Assembly: GCA_964632205.1 (NCBI GenBank)
Contig: CAZWBE010000003.1
Span: 1 to 64,000 of the forward strand
DNA from: CALLVF01 sp964632205
GTDB taxonomy: Bacteria > Patescibacteriota > Microgenomatia > UBA1406 > GWC2-37-13
DNA: 64,000 bases
Direction: 5' to 3'
A model generated the notes under the pieces. That model was not told the origin of the DNA. It did not search any database and saw nothing but the letters and a program-made list of their open reading frames with translations. Both the position numbers and the translations under genes were made by a program. This document shows positions 51,179-59,658 of this stretch, piece by piece (position 1 is the first letter of the stretch; every line of letters begins with the position of its first letter).

Positions 51179-52138
51179 TTATTGTAAATATTTTTTTATA
51201 TTTTTATTATGTTCTTCAAGAGTCTTAGCAAAATGGATTTTTCCTCGTTTATCAGAAAGATAATATAAGTAGTCAGTTTCGGCGGCATTGATTACTGCCT
51301 TTATTGATGCTAAACCAGGGTTAGCAATTGGTCCGGGAGGGAGTCCTGGGTTTTTATAGGTATTATAAGGAGAATCGACAGCCAAATCTTCTTTAGATAA
51401 ATTTCTTTTCCACCAAGATTTTTCCTCCGGCTGATAACCCAAAGCATATTGAATAGTGGCATCAATATCTAACTTCATTCCTAATCTTAGGCGATTTAAG
51501 ATAACACCGGCTACTAGCGGTCTATCTTCATCAAACTTTGCCTCTCGCTCTACTAACGAAGCGATAATAACAGTTTCCTCAACGGAAAGGTTTTTTGATT
51601 TAGCCTTTTTTTGTAAATTTTTATTGAATTTTTTATTAAAATTATTCTCTAAAATATTAATAATTGCTCCAGCAGTAGCATTTTTAGGTATGAGATAAGT
51701 ATCGGGAAAAAGATAACCTTCTCGTCCTAATCTAATAAATTCAGCCTCGGGAATGTTAAGGTTACGACTGATGATTTGAGCCATTTCTTCCTTACGCATA
51801 CCTTCAATAAAAGTTATCCAAATATCCAGAGTGCCACGGGTTAATGTTCTGGCGATTTGATAAGCATTCATTGAAGGAGAAAGACGAAAATCGCCGGCTT
51901 GTATTTTTTTTTCAAGCCCTAATCTTTTTACGACAAAATAAAAAACAATTTTATTGCGGATTAATCCCTCATTAGCTAAGTTTTTAGCAATATTATTTAA
52001 AGATTCTCCTCGGTTAATAACAAAAATTTTAGTAGTTTTATCATTTTTATTAACAGGAAGCACTCCTTCTTTATAATATAAATAAAAACTAAGAACAGCA
52101 ATGAATATAAAAAAAATTAAAAAAAATAATCTTCTCAT
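51179..52138 (-). CDS. mltG: Endolytic murein transglycosylase MltG (YceG-like)
   Basis: Cuts nascent glycan strands to end their growth. 319 aa: one membrane anchor (residues 3-22), a LysM-like part (FVINRGESLNNIAKNLANEGLI), then the catalytic YceG domain with VIIASLVEREAKFDEDRPLVAGVILNRLRLGMKLDIDATIQYALG (catalytic Glu in EREA) and SPYNTYKNPGLPPGPIANPGLASIKA. Full length. Separated from the convergent ftsK by 114 bp. Confidence 0.95.
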   Translation of the reverse strand: MRRLFFLIFFIFIAVLSFYLYYKEGVLPVNKNDKTTKIFVINRGESLNNIAKNLANEGLIRNKIVFYFVVKRLGLEKKIQAGDFRLSPSMNAYQIARTLTRGTLDIWITFIEGMRKEEMAQIISRNLNIPEAEFIRLGREGYLFPDTYLIPKNATAGAIINILENNFNKKFNKNLQKKAKSKNLSVEETVIIASLVEREAKFDEDRPLVAGVILNRLRLGMKLDIDATIQYALGYQPEEKSWWKRNLSKEDLAVDSPYNTYKNPGLPPGPIANPGLASIKAVINAAETDYLYYLSDKRGKIHFAKTLEEHNKNIKKYLQ

Positions 52139-52206
52139 ATTGATATTGTCTTAATATTTTTTCACTTTATTCAATTATTAGAATGCATAATTTTGGTAAT
52201 TTTATT

Positions 52207-53466
52207 TTACTCAATTTCATAAATCGGAAAGTTTTTAAAAGTTATCTCTGCTTCTTTAATATGATATTTACTAGTTGAATAAAAAATTGCCATGGGTTCT
52301 TTTTTTTCAACGTTTTCATCTATTTTTTTCAAAAGATAAATTCCAGCAAATTTATCAGTGGGGGCACCTAAGACTTTAGCGATTGTATTCAAATTATAAT
52401 TGTTTATATCTTTAATTTTACCAGAATAAGGAGCAAGAATTTCAGTTTTTTGGGAAGGAATTTTTAAAGTTTCGCTTGAGATTTCTTCATTTCCTTTTTG
52501 GGCTTTAATAATTTCTTTAAATTTTTTTAAAGCCAAACCGCTAGTTAAAATTTGTCTTGCCTCTTCTTCCCCTTGTTTTTTCGCGTTAACGTCTGCATAG
52601 CAAAGATCCAAAAGTTTTCCAGCTAATCTAAGAGCTTTGGCCTCCAATTTTAGAGGTCGATTTTTCTTTTGTTCTAAAACATACAAAACATCAAGCGCTT
52701 CAAGGGCTGGTCCTATTCCACGACCAGCTGGTTCTAAAGCTTCATTAATATCAACAACAACTTTCATTCCAAATTGGTGTGCTAACATTTTAAATTTTTT
52801 AGCCACCTTCTCCGCATCAGAAAAACGATGAATCTTCATTGTTTTTCCAACAGGGATATCAAGAACCAAGTGAGTTGTTGAAGCGGCCACTTTTTTAGCC
52901 ATTATTGAAATGATGATTTTGTCAAATGATTCAAAGGAGAGAGGTTCTTCTACTTTAATAATTACATCATCAGCAGGGGCAATTCCTAATTTACCATTCC
53001 AGATAATACATCCCCCAACAGTATTAACAATTTTCTCTACTTCCTGTAAAGAAAAATCAACCTGGGCCAAAACCTCCATTACATCAGCCGTTCCGGCAGG
53101 AGTTGTAATAGCCCTTGAGGAAATTTTAGGAATCTTAAAACCAGCGGCAGCGATAATGGGGACGATGATCATCGTTGTTCTTGTTCCGGCGACTCCACCG
53201 GTTGAATGTTTGTCGGCAACGATTCCTTTAAATTTAAGCCTTTTTCCTGTTTCCACCATTGCTTTAGTAAAAAGATAAAGTTCTGATGGGCGATAACCTT
53301 CTTTAAATGAGGAGGCAACGAAATAAGTGACTAAGATTTCGCTTAAGCGTTGATGAGCGATTTGATCCATTATTGTATATATCTCGTGGTAAGACAACTT
53401 TTTTCCTAAAAGTTTTTTTTGAATTGCTTTGATAGCCTTAATTTTTTCTCCGTTGTTATTATTCAT
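52207..53466 (-). CDS. AMP phosphorylase / thymidine phosphorylase family
   Basis: 419 aa from the ATG at 53464-53466. The phosphate motif is DKHSTGGVAGTRTTMIIVPI. SSRAITTPAGTADVMEVLAQVDF and CIIWNGKLGIAPADDVIIKVEEPL follow the archaeal AMP phosphorylase pattern rather than the GRGLGHTGGT of bacterial thymidine phosphorylase. The extra N-terminal domain of archaeal enzymes (about 80 aa) is absent. In archaea and candidate phyla this enzyme turns AMP and phosphate into adenine and ribose-1,5-bisphosphate, feeding RuBisCO. No RuBisCO or R15P isomerase is in the window. Overlaps murJ by 8 nt. Confidence 0.82.
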   Translation of the reverse strand: MNNNNGEKIKAIKAIQKKLLGKKLSYHEIYTIMDQIAHQRLSEILVTYFVASSFKEGYRPSELYLFTKAMVETGKRLKFKGIVADKHSTGGVAGTRTTMIIVPIIAAAGFKIPKISSRAITTPAGTADVMEVLAQVDFSLQEVEKIVNTVGGCIIWNGKLGIAPADDVIIKVEEPLSFESFDKIIISIMAKKVAASTTHLVLDIPVGKTMKIHRFSDAEKVAKKFKMLAHQFGMKVVVDINEALEPAGRGIGPALEALDVLYVLEQKKNRPLKLEAKALRLAGKLLDLCYADVNAKKQGEEEARQILTSGLALKKFKEIIKAQKGNEEISSETLKIPSQKTEILAPYSGKIKDINNYNLNTIAKVLGAPTDKFAGIYLLKKIDENVEKKEPMAIFYSTSKYHIKEAEITFKNFPIYEIE

Positions 53467-55087
53467 AGTGAGTATAAATTTCAATAATTTTGCGTTGATA
53501 CTCCTTACCTTTAATCAAAAGTCGGGTTAATAGATAAATTTCTTTAACATCCATAAGCCAAGATGTTAATAAGTATAAAGGAAAATAAATCATCATAGCA
53601 ACCGATAAAAGGAAAAAAACATTGATTGTCCGCGATGTATCAAAAACTAAGCCATCTAGAATCTTTATTGAATAATAAACTATTATTGAAGATATGAGAC
53701 TAGCAGCAATCATTCTTAAGGTTTCTATTAATAAAAATTGATAGTCTATTCCTTTAAGTTTAATACATAGAAGTAAAAAAAGAAGACTAACATTGAGAAA
53801 TATCGCGATTGAAAAAGAAATAGCTAGTGACCAGACGGGTAATTGGAGAAAAAAAACGAAAAAGACTGAAAGTAAAGTATTGATAAATATTGTAATAAGA
53901 CTGATAATAAATGGAGTTCGACTGTCTAGAAAGGCATAAAAACAACGAGTAAGAAAATAATAAATAGTATGGGCGGGGATTGAGAAAGCAAAATAAGAAA
54001 GAGTAATAGCTGTTTGAACGGTAGCTGCCCAATCAAATTTTTGCCCACCAAAGAAGAGACGGATTAGTGGCGTTCGGGCAAAGATGAAAAAACTAGCAAT
54101 AGGAATAGTAAGAAAAAAAAGATTTAATATTGAGTTGATAACAACTTTTTTGAAATCTTCTATTCTTTTTTCTTGATAAATATCAGATAAATAGGGAAGA
54201 GCTGCTTGACCGAAAGCCATACCGATTACTGATACGGGAAGAAGTTGTAAATGTTGAGCTAAATAGAAGATAGTGTAAGAGCCGGCCCCTATCAAAGTGG
54301 TTAATGTTAGATCAATGGTAGCGTCGACTTGGGATACAACGGTAGTAATTGTCCGGGGGATAATTAATTGGAAGAAATGAGTTAATCCACCGGTTTTTTT
54401 AATAATAAAACGATAAGAGAATTGAGATTTAAAAATAATAGGAAGTTGGATAATAAAAAATATTATTGCTCCAAAGATTACTCCTAAGATGGGAGCCATT
54501 AATAAAAACCGTGATCCAAAAAAAAATGTAGTAATAATGATAGCTAAGTTATATCCAATAGGACCGATAGCTGAAAGTAAGAAAATTTTATTTGCTTGGC
54601 CGATAGCAGTTAAGAGATTTCCGAGAATTAAAAATGGTAGTTGTCCTATAAGAAGCAATCGGCAAAAAAAAATGATTTGATTAGTTTTCTCAGGAGAATA
54701 ACCAGGGGTAATAATTGTGATTATCTTGTCTAAAAACAAAAGAAGAAGTGAAATAAAAAAAATCATTGAAAGAAAAATAAAATTAATAATGGAAGAAATG
54801 TTAATATCTAAGTCTTCTTTATTTTTTTTATATTTAATAAAAATAGGTATAAAAGCTGTTGTTAAGGCGCCGGTAATTAATATTTCAAAGATCAAATCAG
54901 GAATACGAAAGGAGGCAAAAAAAATATCTAACTCATCTTTAGTAAAAAACCCGGCTAAGACTCGGTAACGTAAGAAACCAAATAAACGAGAGAGGAGAAT
55001 CATTAAAGAAAGAAGGATAGTAGATGATAAAATACTACTTTGTTTTGAAAAAATGAAAGCCTGCGTTCCTTTAATAAATCGATTCAT
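53459..55087 (-). CDS. murJ: Lipid II flippase MurJ (MviN)
   Basis: Moves lipid II across the membrane for wall synthesis. 542 aa with about 14 membrane segments. N-terminal signature SSTILLSLMILLSRLFGFLRYRVLAGFFTKDELDIFFASFRIPDLIFEIL; central VSQVDATIDLTLTTLIGAGSYTIFYLAQHLQLLPVSVIGMAFGQAALPYLS, the family's most conserved part. The ATG is at 55085-55087. It shares the transcript with the phosphorylase gene and is divergent from the mra/mur cluster, which needs it. Confidence 0.95.
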   Translation of the reverse strand: MNRFIKGTQAFIFSKQSSILSSTILLSLMILLSRLFGFLRYRVLAGFFTKDELDIFFASFRIPDLIFEILITGALTTAFIPIFIKYKKNKEDLDINISSIINFIFLSMIFFISLLLLFLDKIITIITPGYSPEKTNQIIFFCRLLLIGQLPFLILGNLLTAIGQANKIFLLSAIGPIGYNLAIIITTFFFGSRFLLMAPILGVIFGAIIFFIIQLPIIFKSQFSYRFIIKKTGGLTHFFQLIIPRTITTVVSQVDATIDLTLTTLIGAGSYTIFYLAQHLQLLPVSVIGMAFGQAALPYLSDIYQEKRIEDFKKVVINSILNLFFLTIPIASFFIFARTPLIRLFFGGQKFDWAATVQTAITLSYFAFSIPAHTIYYFLTRCFYAFLDSRTPFIISLITIFINTLLSVFFVFFLQLPVWSLAISFSIAIFLNVSLLFLLLCIKLKGIDYQFLLIETLRMIAASLISSIIVYYSIKILDGLVFDTSRTINVFFLLSVAMMIYFPLYLLTSWLMDVKEIYLLTRLLIKGKEYQRKIIEIYTHYE

Positions 55088-55206
55088 ATTATTGATTTTT
55101 TAATATCTTTTAATGATTGAATAATTATTTAGTAAATTTTTGAGTTCTTTCGACAAATGCCTCTTATTTAATTAAGGTTAATTCTAATACTTTTTTTAAA
55201 TTGTTC

Positions 55207-55260
55207 TTGACATCGTCTTTAATTTGGTGTTAAATGGTTTTATATGGTGTTTTTTGGTGA
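55207..55260 (+). promoter_or_regulatory. mraZ promoter with four MraZ-type boxes
   Basis: Perfect -35 TTGACA (55207-55212), 17-nt spacer, TTAAAT (55230-55235), then 8 nt to the ATG at 55244. TGGT(G/T) occurs at 55225, 55235, 55245 and 55255: exactly 10 bp apart, running from the spacer through the -10 and the start codon. MraZ proteins are known to bind tandem short G-rich boxes with 10-bp period in front of their own gene, so this is very probably its operator. Confidence 0.75.
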
Positions 55261-55651
55261 ATATCAAGTTTCTTTTTCTGCACCTGGTCGGTTGGTTTTG
55301 CCAAAAAGGTTGCGTCAACTTTTAAAGGGCGATACTTTTATTTTAACAAAAGGGTTTGATTTTTGTTTAGCTGGTTTTGATCGTGATGATTGGGAAATGC
55401 GAGCAAAAGATTTACTGCAGGTTTCCCTTTTAGGACAAGAAAATTTAGAAAAGAGAAGACTAATTATTTCATCAGTCGTCTATTTAGATATCGATGATCA
55501 GGGAAGATTTGTCATCCCCAAAAATCTTTTAAGTTACGCTGATTTAAAAAAGGAAGCAGTGATTATTGGTGTAGGAGATCATTTTGAGATATGGGATTCT
55601 GAGAGGTGGAGAAAATATGCACAAACCAGTTCTTTTACAAGAGGTAATTGA
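55244..55651 (+). CDS. mraZ: Transcriptional regulator MraZ
   Basis: 135 aa with two SpoVT/AbrB-like halves: FGEYQVSFSAPGRLVLPKRLRQLLKGDTFILTKGFDFCLAGFD and VVYLDIDDQGRFVIPKNLLSYADLKKEAVIIGVGDHFEIWDSERW. The DxxGRxxxP motif is clear in the second and altered in the first (APGRLVLP). Binds DNA as a ring and represses the division-wall operon it heads. Translation starts at the ATG at 55244, within its own operator. Overlaps rsmH by 35 nt. Confidence 0.96.
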   Translation: MVFFGEYQVSFSAPGRLVLPKRLRQLLKGDTFILTKGFDFCLAGFDRDDWEMRAKDLLQVSLLGQENLEKRRLIISSVVYLDIDDQGRFVIPKNLLSYADLKKEAVIIGVGDHFEIWDSERWRKYAQTSSFTRGN

Positions 55652-56459
55652 TTATCTTAACGTCAAGGTGGGTGGTTTATATATAGACGCCACCTTTGGA
55701 GAGGGTCATCACAGTATTGAGATATTGGCGCGTGGCGGGAAAGTTTTAGGGGTGGAGTGGGATTTTAATCAATATCAACGAGCTAAAATCAAAAATCAGA
55801 GGTGTATTAATCTCAAAAAACTAATTTTAATCAACGGTAATTTTAGGGATATAGAGCAAATAGCCAAGCAAAATAATTTCTATCCTGTTGATGGAGTTTT
55901 ATTTGATCTAGGATTATCAATGTGGCAATTGAAAAAAAGTGGTCGAGGGTTTTCGTTTAAAAAATTAAACGAACCATTAGACATGCGACTAAGTGATGAG
56001 TTAAAGGATAAGGCGAGTGATTTAATTAATAGTTTAAGCCCAAAAGAACTCTATGAAATTTTGGCGACGTATTCTGAAGAAATCAATTCTTGGAGCATTG
56101 TTAAGACTCTTGTTCGCACCCGTGCCTTAAAAAAAATTAAGTTAGTTAGTGATTTAGTAAACGCTGTTGATAGAGCGATTGAGAGAAAGGATGAAAGAGT
56201 TTATCGACGAGTTTTTCAGGCATTGCGAATAGCGGTTAATAAAGAATTTGAAAATTTAGAAAAGGGTTTATTAGGAGCACTAAATTTAATAAAAAAAGAG
56301 GGTCGGATTGTCGTAATTACCTTTCATTCATTAGAGGATAGATTGGTTAAAAATTTTGTTTATAAAAATAATCTGAATTTGCTTACGAAAAAACCAGTAA
56401 TAAGTAGAAGTAATTTTTCATTTGAGAGATCGGCAAAATTAAGAGTTATTAGTTGGTAG
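55617..56459 (+). CDS. rsmH: 16S rRNA m4C1402 methyltransferase RsmH (MraW)
   Basis: 280 aa from the ATG at 55617, which has a strong Shine-Dalgarno (AGGTGGAG) inside mraZ. SAM-dependent: MHKPVLLQEVIDYL, YIDATFGEGHHSIEIL, VLGVEWD, FDLGLSMWQLKKSGRGFSF, LDMRL, RRVFQALRIAVNKE, VVITFHSLEDRLVKNF. Full length. RAKIKNQRCINLKK near residue 60 resembles the dispersed repeat. The conserved mraZ-rsmH order supports the call. Confidence 0.96.
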   Translation: MHKPVLLQEVIDYLNVKVGGLYIDATFGEGHHSIEILARGGKVLGVEWDFNQYQRAKIKNQRCINLKKLILINGNFRDIEQIAKQNNFYPVDGVLFDLGLSMWQLKKSGRGFSFKKLNEPLDMRLSDELKDKASDLINSLSPKELYEILATYSEEINSWSIVKTLVRTRALKKIKLVSDLVNAVDRAIERKDERVYRRVFQALRIAVNKEFENLEKGLLGALNLIKKEGRIVVITFHSLEDRLVKNFVYKNNLNLLTKKPVISRSNFSFERSAKLRVISW

Positions 56460-56482
56460 CGGGCAAAATTAATAGTGAAAAA

Positions 56483-56755
56483 ATGAAAAAAATTAAGTAT
56501 ATGCTTTGGTTTTTTTTGATGATTTTGGTAATAACGAATATTGGCTTATTTGTTTCTTCTATTAAATTGGGTCAAGATATCAATACTTTTGAGAGAGAGA
56601 TTCGAAGATTACACCAAGTAAATACTGAATTAGAAAAAGAAGTTTCTTATTATGATTCTTATCAATTTGCCGCCTCTCAAGCTGCGAGTTTAGGATTTAT
56701 TAAAAAGTCGATACCTTTATATTTAGAGAATTTACGATACGCTTTTAAACAATGA
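56483..56755 (+). CDS. ftsL: FtsL-like division protein
   Basis: 90 aa from the ATG at 56483 (a TTG at 56453 would add 10). One membrane segment near residues 7-25, then a coiled coil (LGQDINTFEREIRRLHQVNTELEKEVSYYDSYQFAASQAASLGFI). Size, topology and place between rsmH and ftsI identify it as FtsL/DivIC-like; sequence likeness is weak, as usual for the family. Its stop overlaps the ftsI start (ATGA). Confidence 0.75.
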   Translation: MKKIKYMLWFFLMILVITNIGLFVSSIKLGQDINTFEREIRRLHQVNTELEKEVSYYDSYQFAASQAASLGFIKKSIPLYLENLRYAFKQ

Positions 56756-58413
56756 CAAAAATTAAACTTCTTTTTATTTGTTTTTTACTTCTTTATGGGG
56801 CAATTATTCTTAAACTTTTTTACATTCAAATTGCTTACCCTATTCCGGCTGGGAGTAATATCTACCTTCAAATAGACAAAATTTATCCCGATAGAGGCAA
56901 AATATTTGATCGTAATTTGAAACCATTAGTTTTAAATCAAAATAGTTATCAATTATTTATCGAGCCAAAAAAAATCAAAGATAAGAAAAGATTAATTAAT
57001 AGTTTGAGCTCAATTTTAGATATTTCTAAAGCTTCTCTTGAGGCAAAAATTGATGAAACAAAATATTGGATAGCGATTATGGGGGGAATTGATGAAAAAA
57101 AGAAAAATTTAGTTGAGAACTTAAAACTACCTGGAGTTGGCTTTAATCATCAAATGAAAAGATTTTATCCTGAAGCTTCTTTATCGGCTCATCTTTTGGG
57201 ATTTGTTGGAAAGAATAAAGATAACGAAGACGTTGGTTATTTTGGTATAGAGGGATTTTATGATAAAGATTTAGCCGGTTTACCTGGTTTTATCCGATCG
57301 GAAAGAGATCTTTTAGGTCGACCAATTTTAATTGGCACTCAAGAGAAAGTCAAGCCGGAAAATGGGCGTGATTTAGTTTTAAGCATTGATAAAACAGTTC
57401 AAGAAATAAGCAAACGCCACCTTAAACTAGGTTTAGAAACTTATAGAGCTAAAAAGGGCTGCGTCATTACAGCAAATCCTTTTACGATGGAAATATTAGG
57501 ATTAGTTTGTCTTCCTGATTACAATTTAGACAAATATTATTTATTTTCCGAAGAGTACTTTAAAAATCCAATCATTTCCGATCTTTTTGAGCCGGGCTCA
57601 ATTTTTAAACCATTAATTATGGCGGCCGCTATTGAAGAAAAAAAAATTAAACCCAATGATTTTTATAATGAAACAGGACCAATTGAAATTGGTGGTTATA
57701 AAATTCGTACCTGGAATGATAAATATGAAGGAAAAATTTCCATGACTAGAGTATTAGAAAAATCATCTAATGTAGGGATGGTTTATGTTGGTCAAAAATT
57801 AGGTTCTATTAATCTTTTTAAATATCTAAAAAAATATGGCTTTGGAGAAATAACTAACATTGATCTTCAAGGAGAAATTTCAGGACAGATAAAACCTCAA
57901 AAGAGTTGGTATCCGATAGATTATGCCACAGTTACTTTTGGTCAGGGAATTGCAGTAACACCCTTACAAATGATTACTGCTTTTAGTTCAGTTATTAATG
58001 GTGGCAACTTAATGAAACCTTATGTTGTTTCTCAAATTATTTCTTCAGATGAAAGGACTATTATTAAACCCAAAATAGTTCGTCGGGTAATCAGTGTTAA
58101 GACATCAGAGATAATAAAAAAAATGTTAAAATCGACCGTGGACAATGGAGAAATAAGATGGAACAAACCCCAGGGGTATTCTGTAGGAGGAAAAACCGGA
58201 ACAGCCCAAATTCCCATAAAAGGACATTATGATCCTTCTAAAACAATTGCCTCTTTTATCGGTTTTGCGCCAGTTGATAAGCCTAAGTTTATTACCTTAG
58301 TGATGCTTTATGAACCAGAAGTTTCCCCTTGGGGTGCCGAGACCGCCGCGCCTTTATTTTTTGAAATTACTAAAGAGCTTATAGTATACTATGGTATAAC
58401 ACCTGATCTATAA
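56752..58413 (+). CDS. ftsI: Division transpeptidase FtsI (PBP2/3, class B PBP)
   Basis: Cross-links septal peptidoglycan. 553 aa. N-terminal membrane anchor (residues 5-25), dimerisation domain (YPDRGKIFDRNLKPLVLNQ, HLLGFVGKNKDNEDVGYFGIEGFYD), transpeptidase with Ser in EPGSIFKPLIM, SxN in EKSSNVGM and KTGT in GGKTGTAQIP. The late motif FTFGQGIAVTPLQ-type (VTFGQGIAVTPLQMITAF) is clear. No PASTA domains. Confidence 0.95.
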   Translation: MTKIKLLFICFLLLYGAIILKLFYIQIAYPIPAGSNIYLQIDKIYPDRGKIFDRNLKPLVLNQNSYQLFIEPKKIKDKKRLINSLSSILDISKASLEAKIDETKYWIAIMGGIDEKKKNLVENLKLPGVGFNHQMKRFYPEASLSAHLLGFVGKNKDNEDVGYFGIEGFYDKDLAGLPGFIRSERDLLGRPILIGTQEKVKPENGRDLVLSIDKTVQEISKRHLKLGLETYRAKKGCVITANPFTMEILGLVCLPDYNLDKYYLFSEEYFKNPIISDLFEPGSIFKPLIMAAAIEEKKIKPNDFYNETGPIEIGGYKIRTWNDKYEGKISMTRVLEKSSNVGMVYVGQKLGSINLFKYLKKYGFGEITNIDLQGEISGQIKPQKSWYPIDYATVTFGQGIAVTPLQMITAFSSVINGGNLMKPYVVSQIISSDERTIIKPKIVRRVISVKTSEIIKKMLKSTVDNGEIRWNKPQGYSVGGKTGTAQIPIKGHYDPSKTIASFIGFAPVDKPKFITLVMLYEPEVSPWGAETAAPLFFEITKELIVYYGITPDL

Positions 58414-58428
58414 AATTAACAATCAAAA

Positions 58429-59658
58429 ATGTCAACTTCACAGTTAAAATTTCAAATCCAAAAATTAAAAAATATTTTTCATTGGTTAGAGGCAATTTTA
58501 GCTAATATTTACTATCAATTCCCTAGTTATAAATTAAAAGTAATTGGAGTAACTGGTACTGATGGAAAAACGACTACAACTCATCTAATTTATCATATTT
58601 TAAAGTCAGTTAATAAAAAGGTTTCCATGATTTCTACCGTTTATGGAAAAGTTGGCGATCATATCTTTGATACTGGATTACATACTACTACTCCTGGCCC
58701 ATTTCTTATTCAAAATCTTTTGAGAAAATCGGTTAATCACGGTGACGAATATTTTGTTTTAGAAACAACTTCTCATGCCTTAGATCAGAATCGGGTCTGG
58801 GGAATAAAATATGAAGTAGGAGTGATTACCAATATTACGCACGAACACTTAGATTATCACCAAACTTACGAAAATTATTTGAAAGCAAAGCTTAAATTAC
58901 TCAAATTAGCCAAAATTAAATTAGTTAATAAACAAGACGTTTCATATCAATTCATTAAAAATTCACAACTAAAAGTTAAAAGCTACGATTTAAGAGTAAA
59001 GATTTTGAATAAAATTGATGGTTTAAGTAAATTTAACCGGGAAAATTATTCAGCCGCCTATGCTGTTTGTAAGGAACTGGGCTTATCTGACAATCAAATA
59101 TTAAAAGCTATGCAAAATTTTAAGTTACCGCCGGGGCGAATGGAGTTGGTTTACAATGGTCCTTTTAAAGTAATAATAGATTTTGCTCATACGCCTAATG
59201 CTTTTAGGCAGCTTTTACCAGAAATAAGAAAGAATTATCTTTTAGCTTCTGGGAAATTAATTCATGTTTTTGGTTCGGCCGGATTGAGAGATGCTAGTAA
59301 AAGACCATTGATGGGAGAAGTTAGTGCGAAATTTGCCGATATGATTATTTTAACAGAGGAGGACTATCGAACCGAGGATTTGTACAAAATTTGTCAACAA
59401 ATAGAAATAGGTATTTTAAAAGAAAGATTAAAATTCGTTAAAGAAAAATTCTTTAAACATAATGATCAAAAAATTTATACAATAATTGATAATAGAGAAG
59501 ATGCTATAAAAAAAGCCATTAATATTGCGAAGAAAAATGATGTCGTGGTAATTACTGGCAAAGCCCATGAAAAAAGTTTGTGTCGAGGAAAAATTGAGTA
59601 TCCGTGGGATGAGTTCGCGACAGTTTTAAAGTATGTTAACTTACGATCCCAGTCTTAA
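58429..59658 (+). CDS. murE: MurE-like Mur ligase, lacking the N-terminal domain
   Basis: Adds the third amino acid to UDP-MurNAc-dipeptide. 409 aa against about 490; the N-terminal UMP-binding domain is reduced to about 35 residues. Walker A GVTGTDGKTTTTHLIY; HTTTPGPFLIQ; ETTSHALDQNRVW; TNITHEHLDYHQTYENY; LPPGRMELV; IDFAHTPNAF; HVFGSAGLRDASKRPLMGE. Where DAP-specific enzymes have DNPR this one has EDYR (TEEDYRTED), so the amino acid used cannot be predicted. SQLKFQIQKLKN (start) and NSQLKVKSYDLRVKI look like in-frame dispersed repeats. Confidence 0.9.
   Translation: MSTSQLKFQIQKLKNIFHWLEAILANIYYQFPSYKLKVIGVTGTDGKTTTTHLIYHILKSVNKKVSMISTVYGKVGDHIFDTGLHTTTPGPFLIQNLLRKSVNHGDEYFVLETTSHALDQNRVWGIKYEVGVITNITHEHLDYHQTYENYLKAKLKLLKLAKIKLVNKQDVSYQFIKNSQLKVKSYDLRVKILNKIDGLSKFNRENYSAAYAVCKELGLSDNQILKAMQNFKLPPGRMELVYNGPFKVIIDFAHTPNAFRQLLPEIRKNYLLASGKLIHVFGSAGLRDASKRPLMGEVSAKFADMIILTEEDYRTEDLYKICQQIEIGILKERLKFVKEKFFKHNDQKIYTIIDNREDAIKKAINIAKKNDVVVITGKAHEKSLCRGKIEYPWDEFATVLKYVNLRSQS

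Noticed and set aside
54717..54968. Plus-strand open frame opposite murJ
   Set aside because: Lys/Ile-rich antisense frame over a clear membrane-protein gene; no start signal and no family resemblance. Similar antisense frames elsewhere were left out for the same reason.
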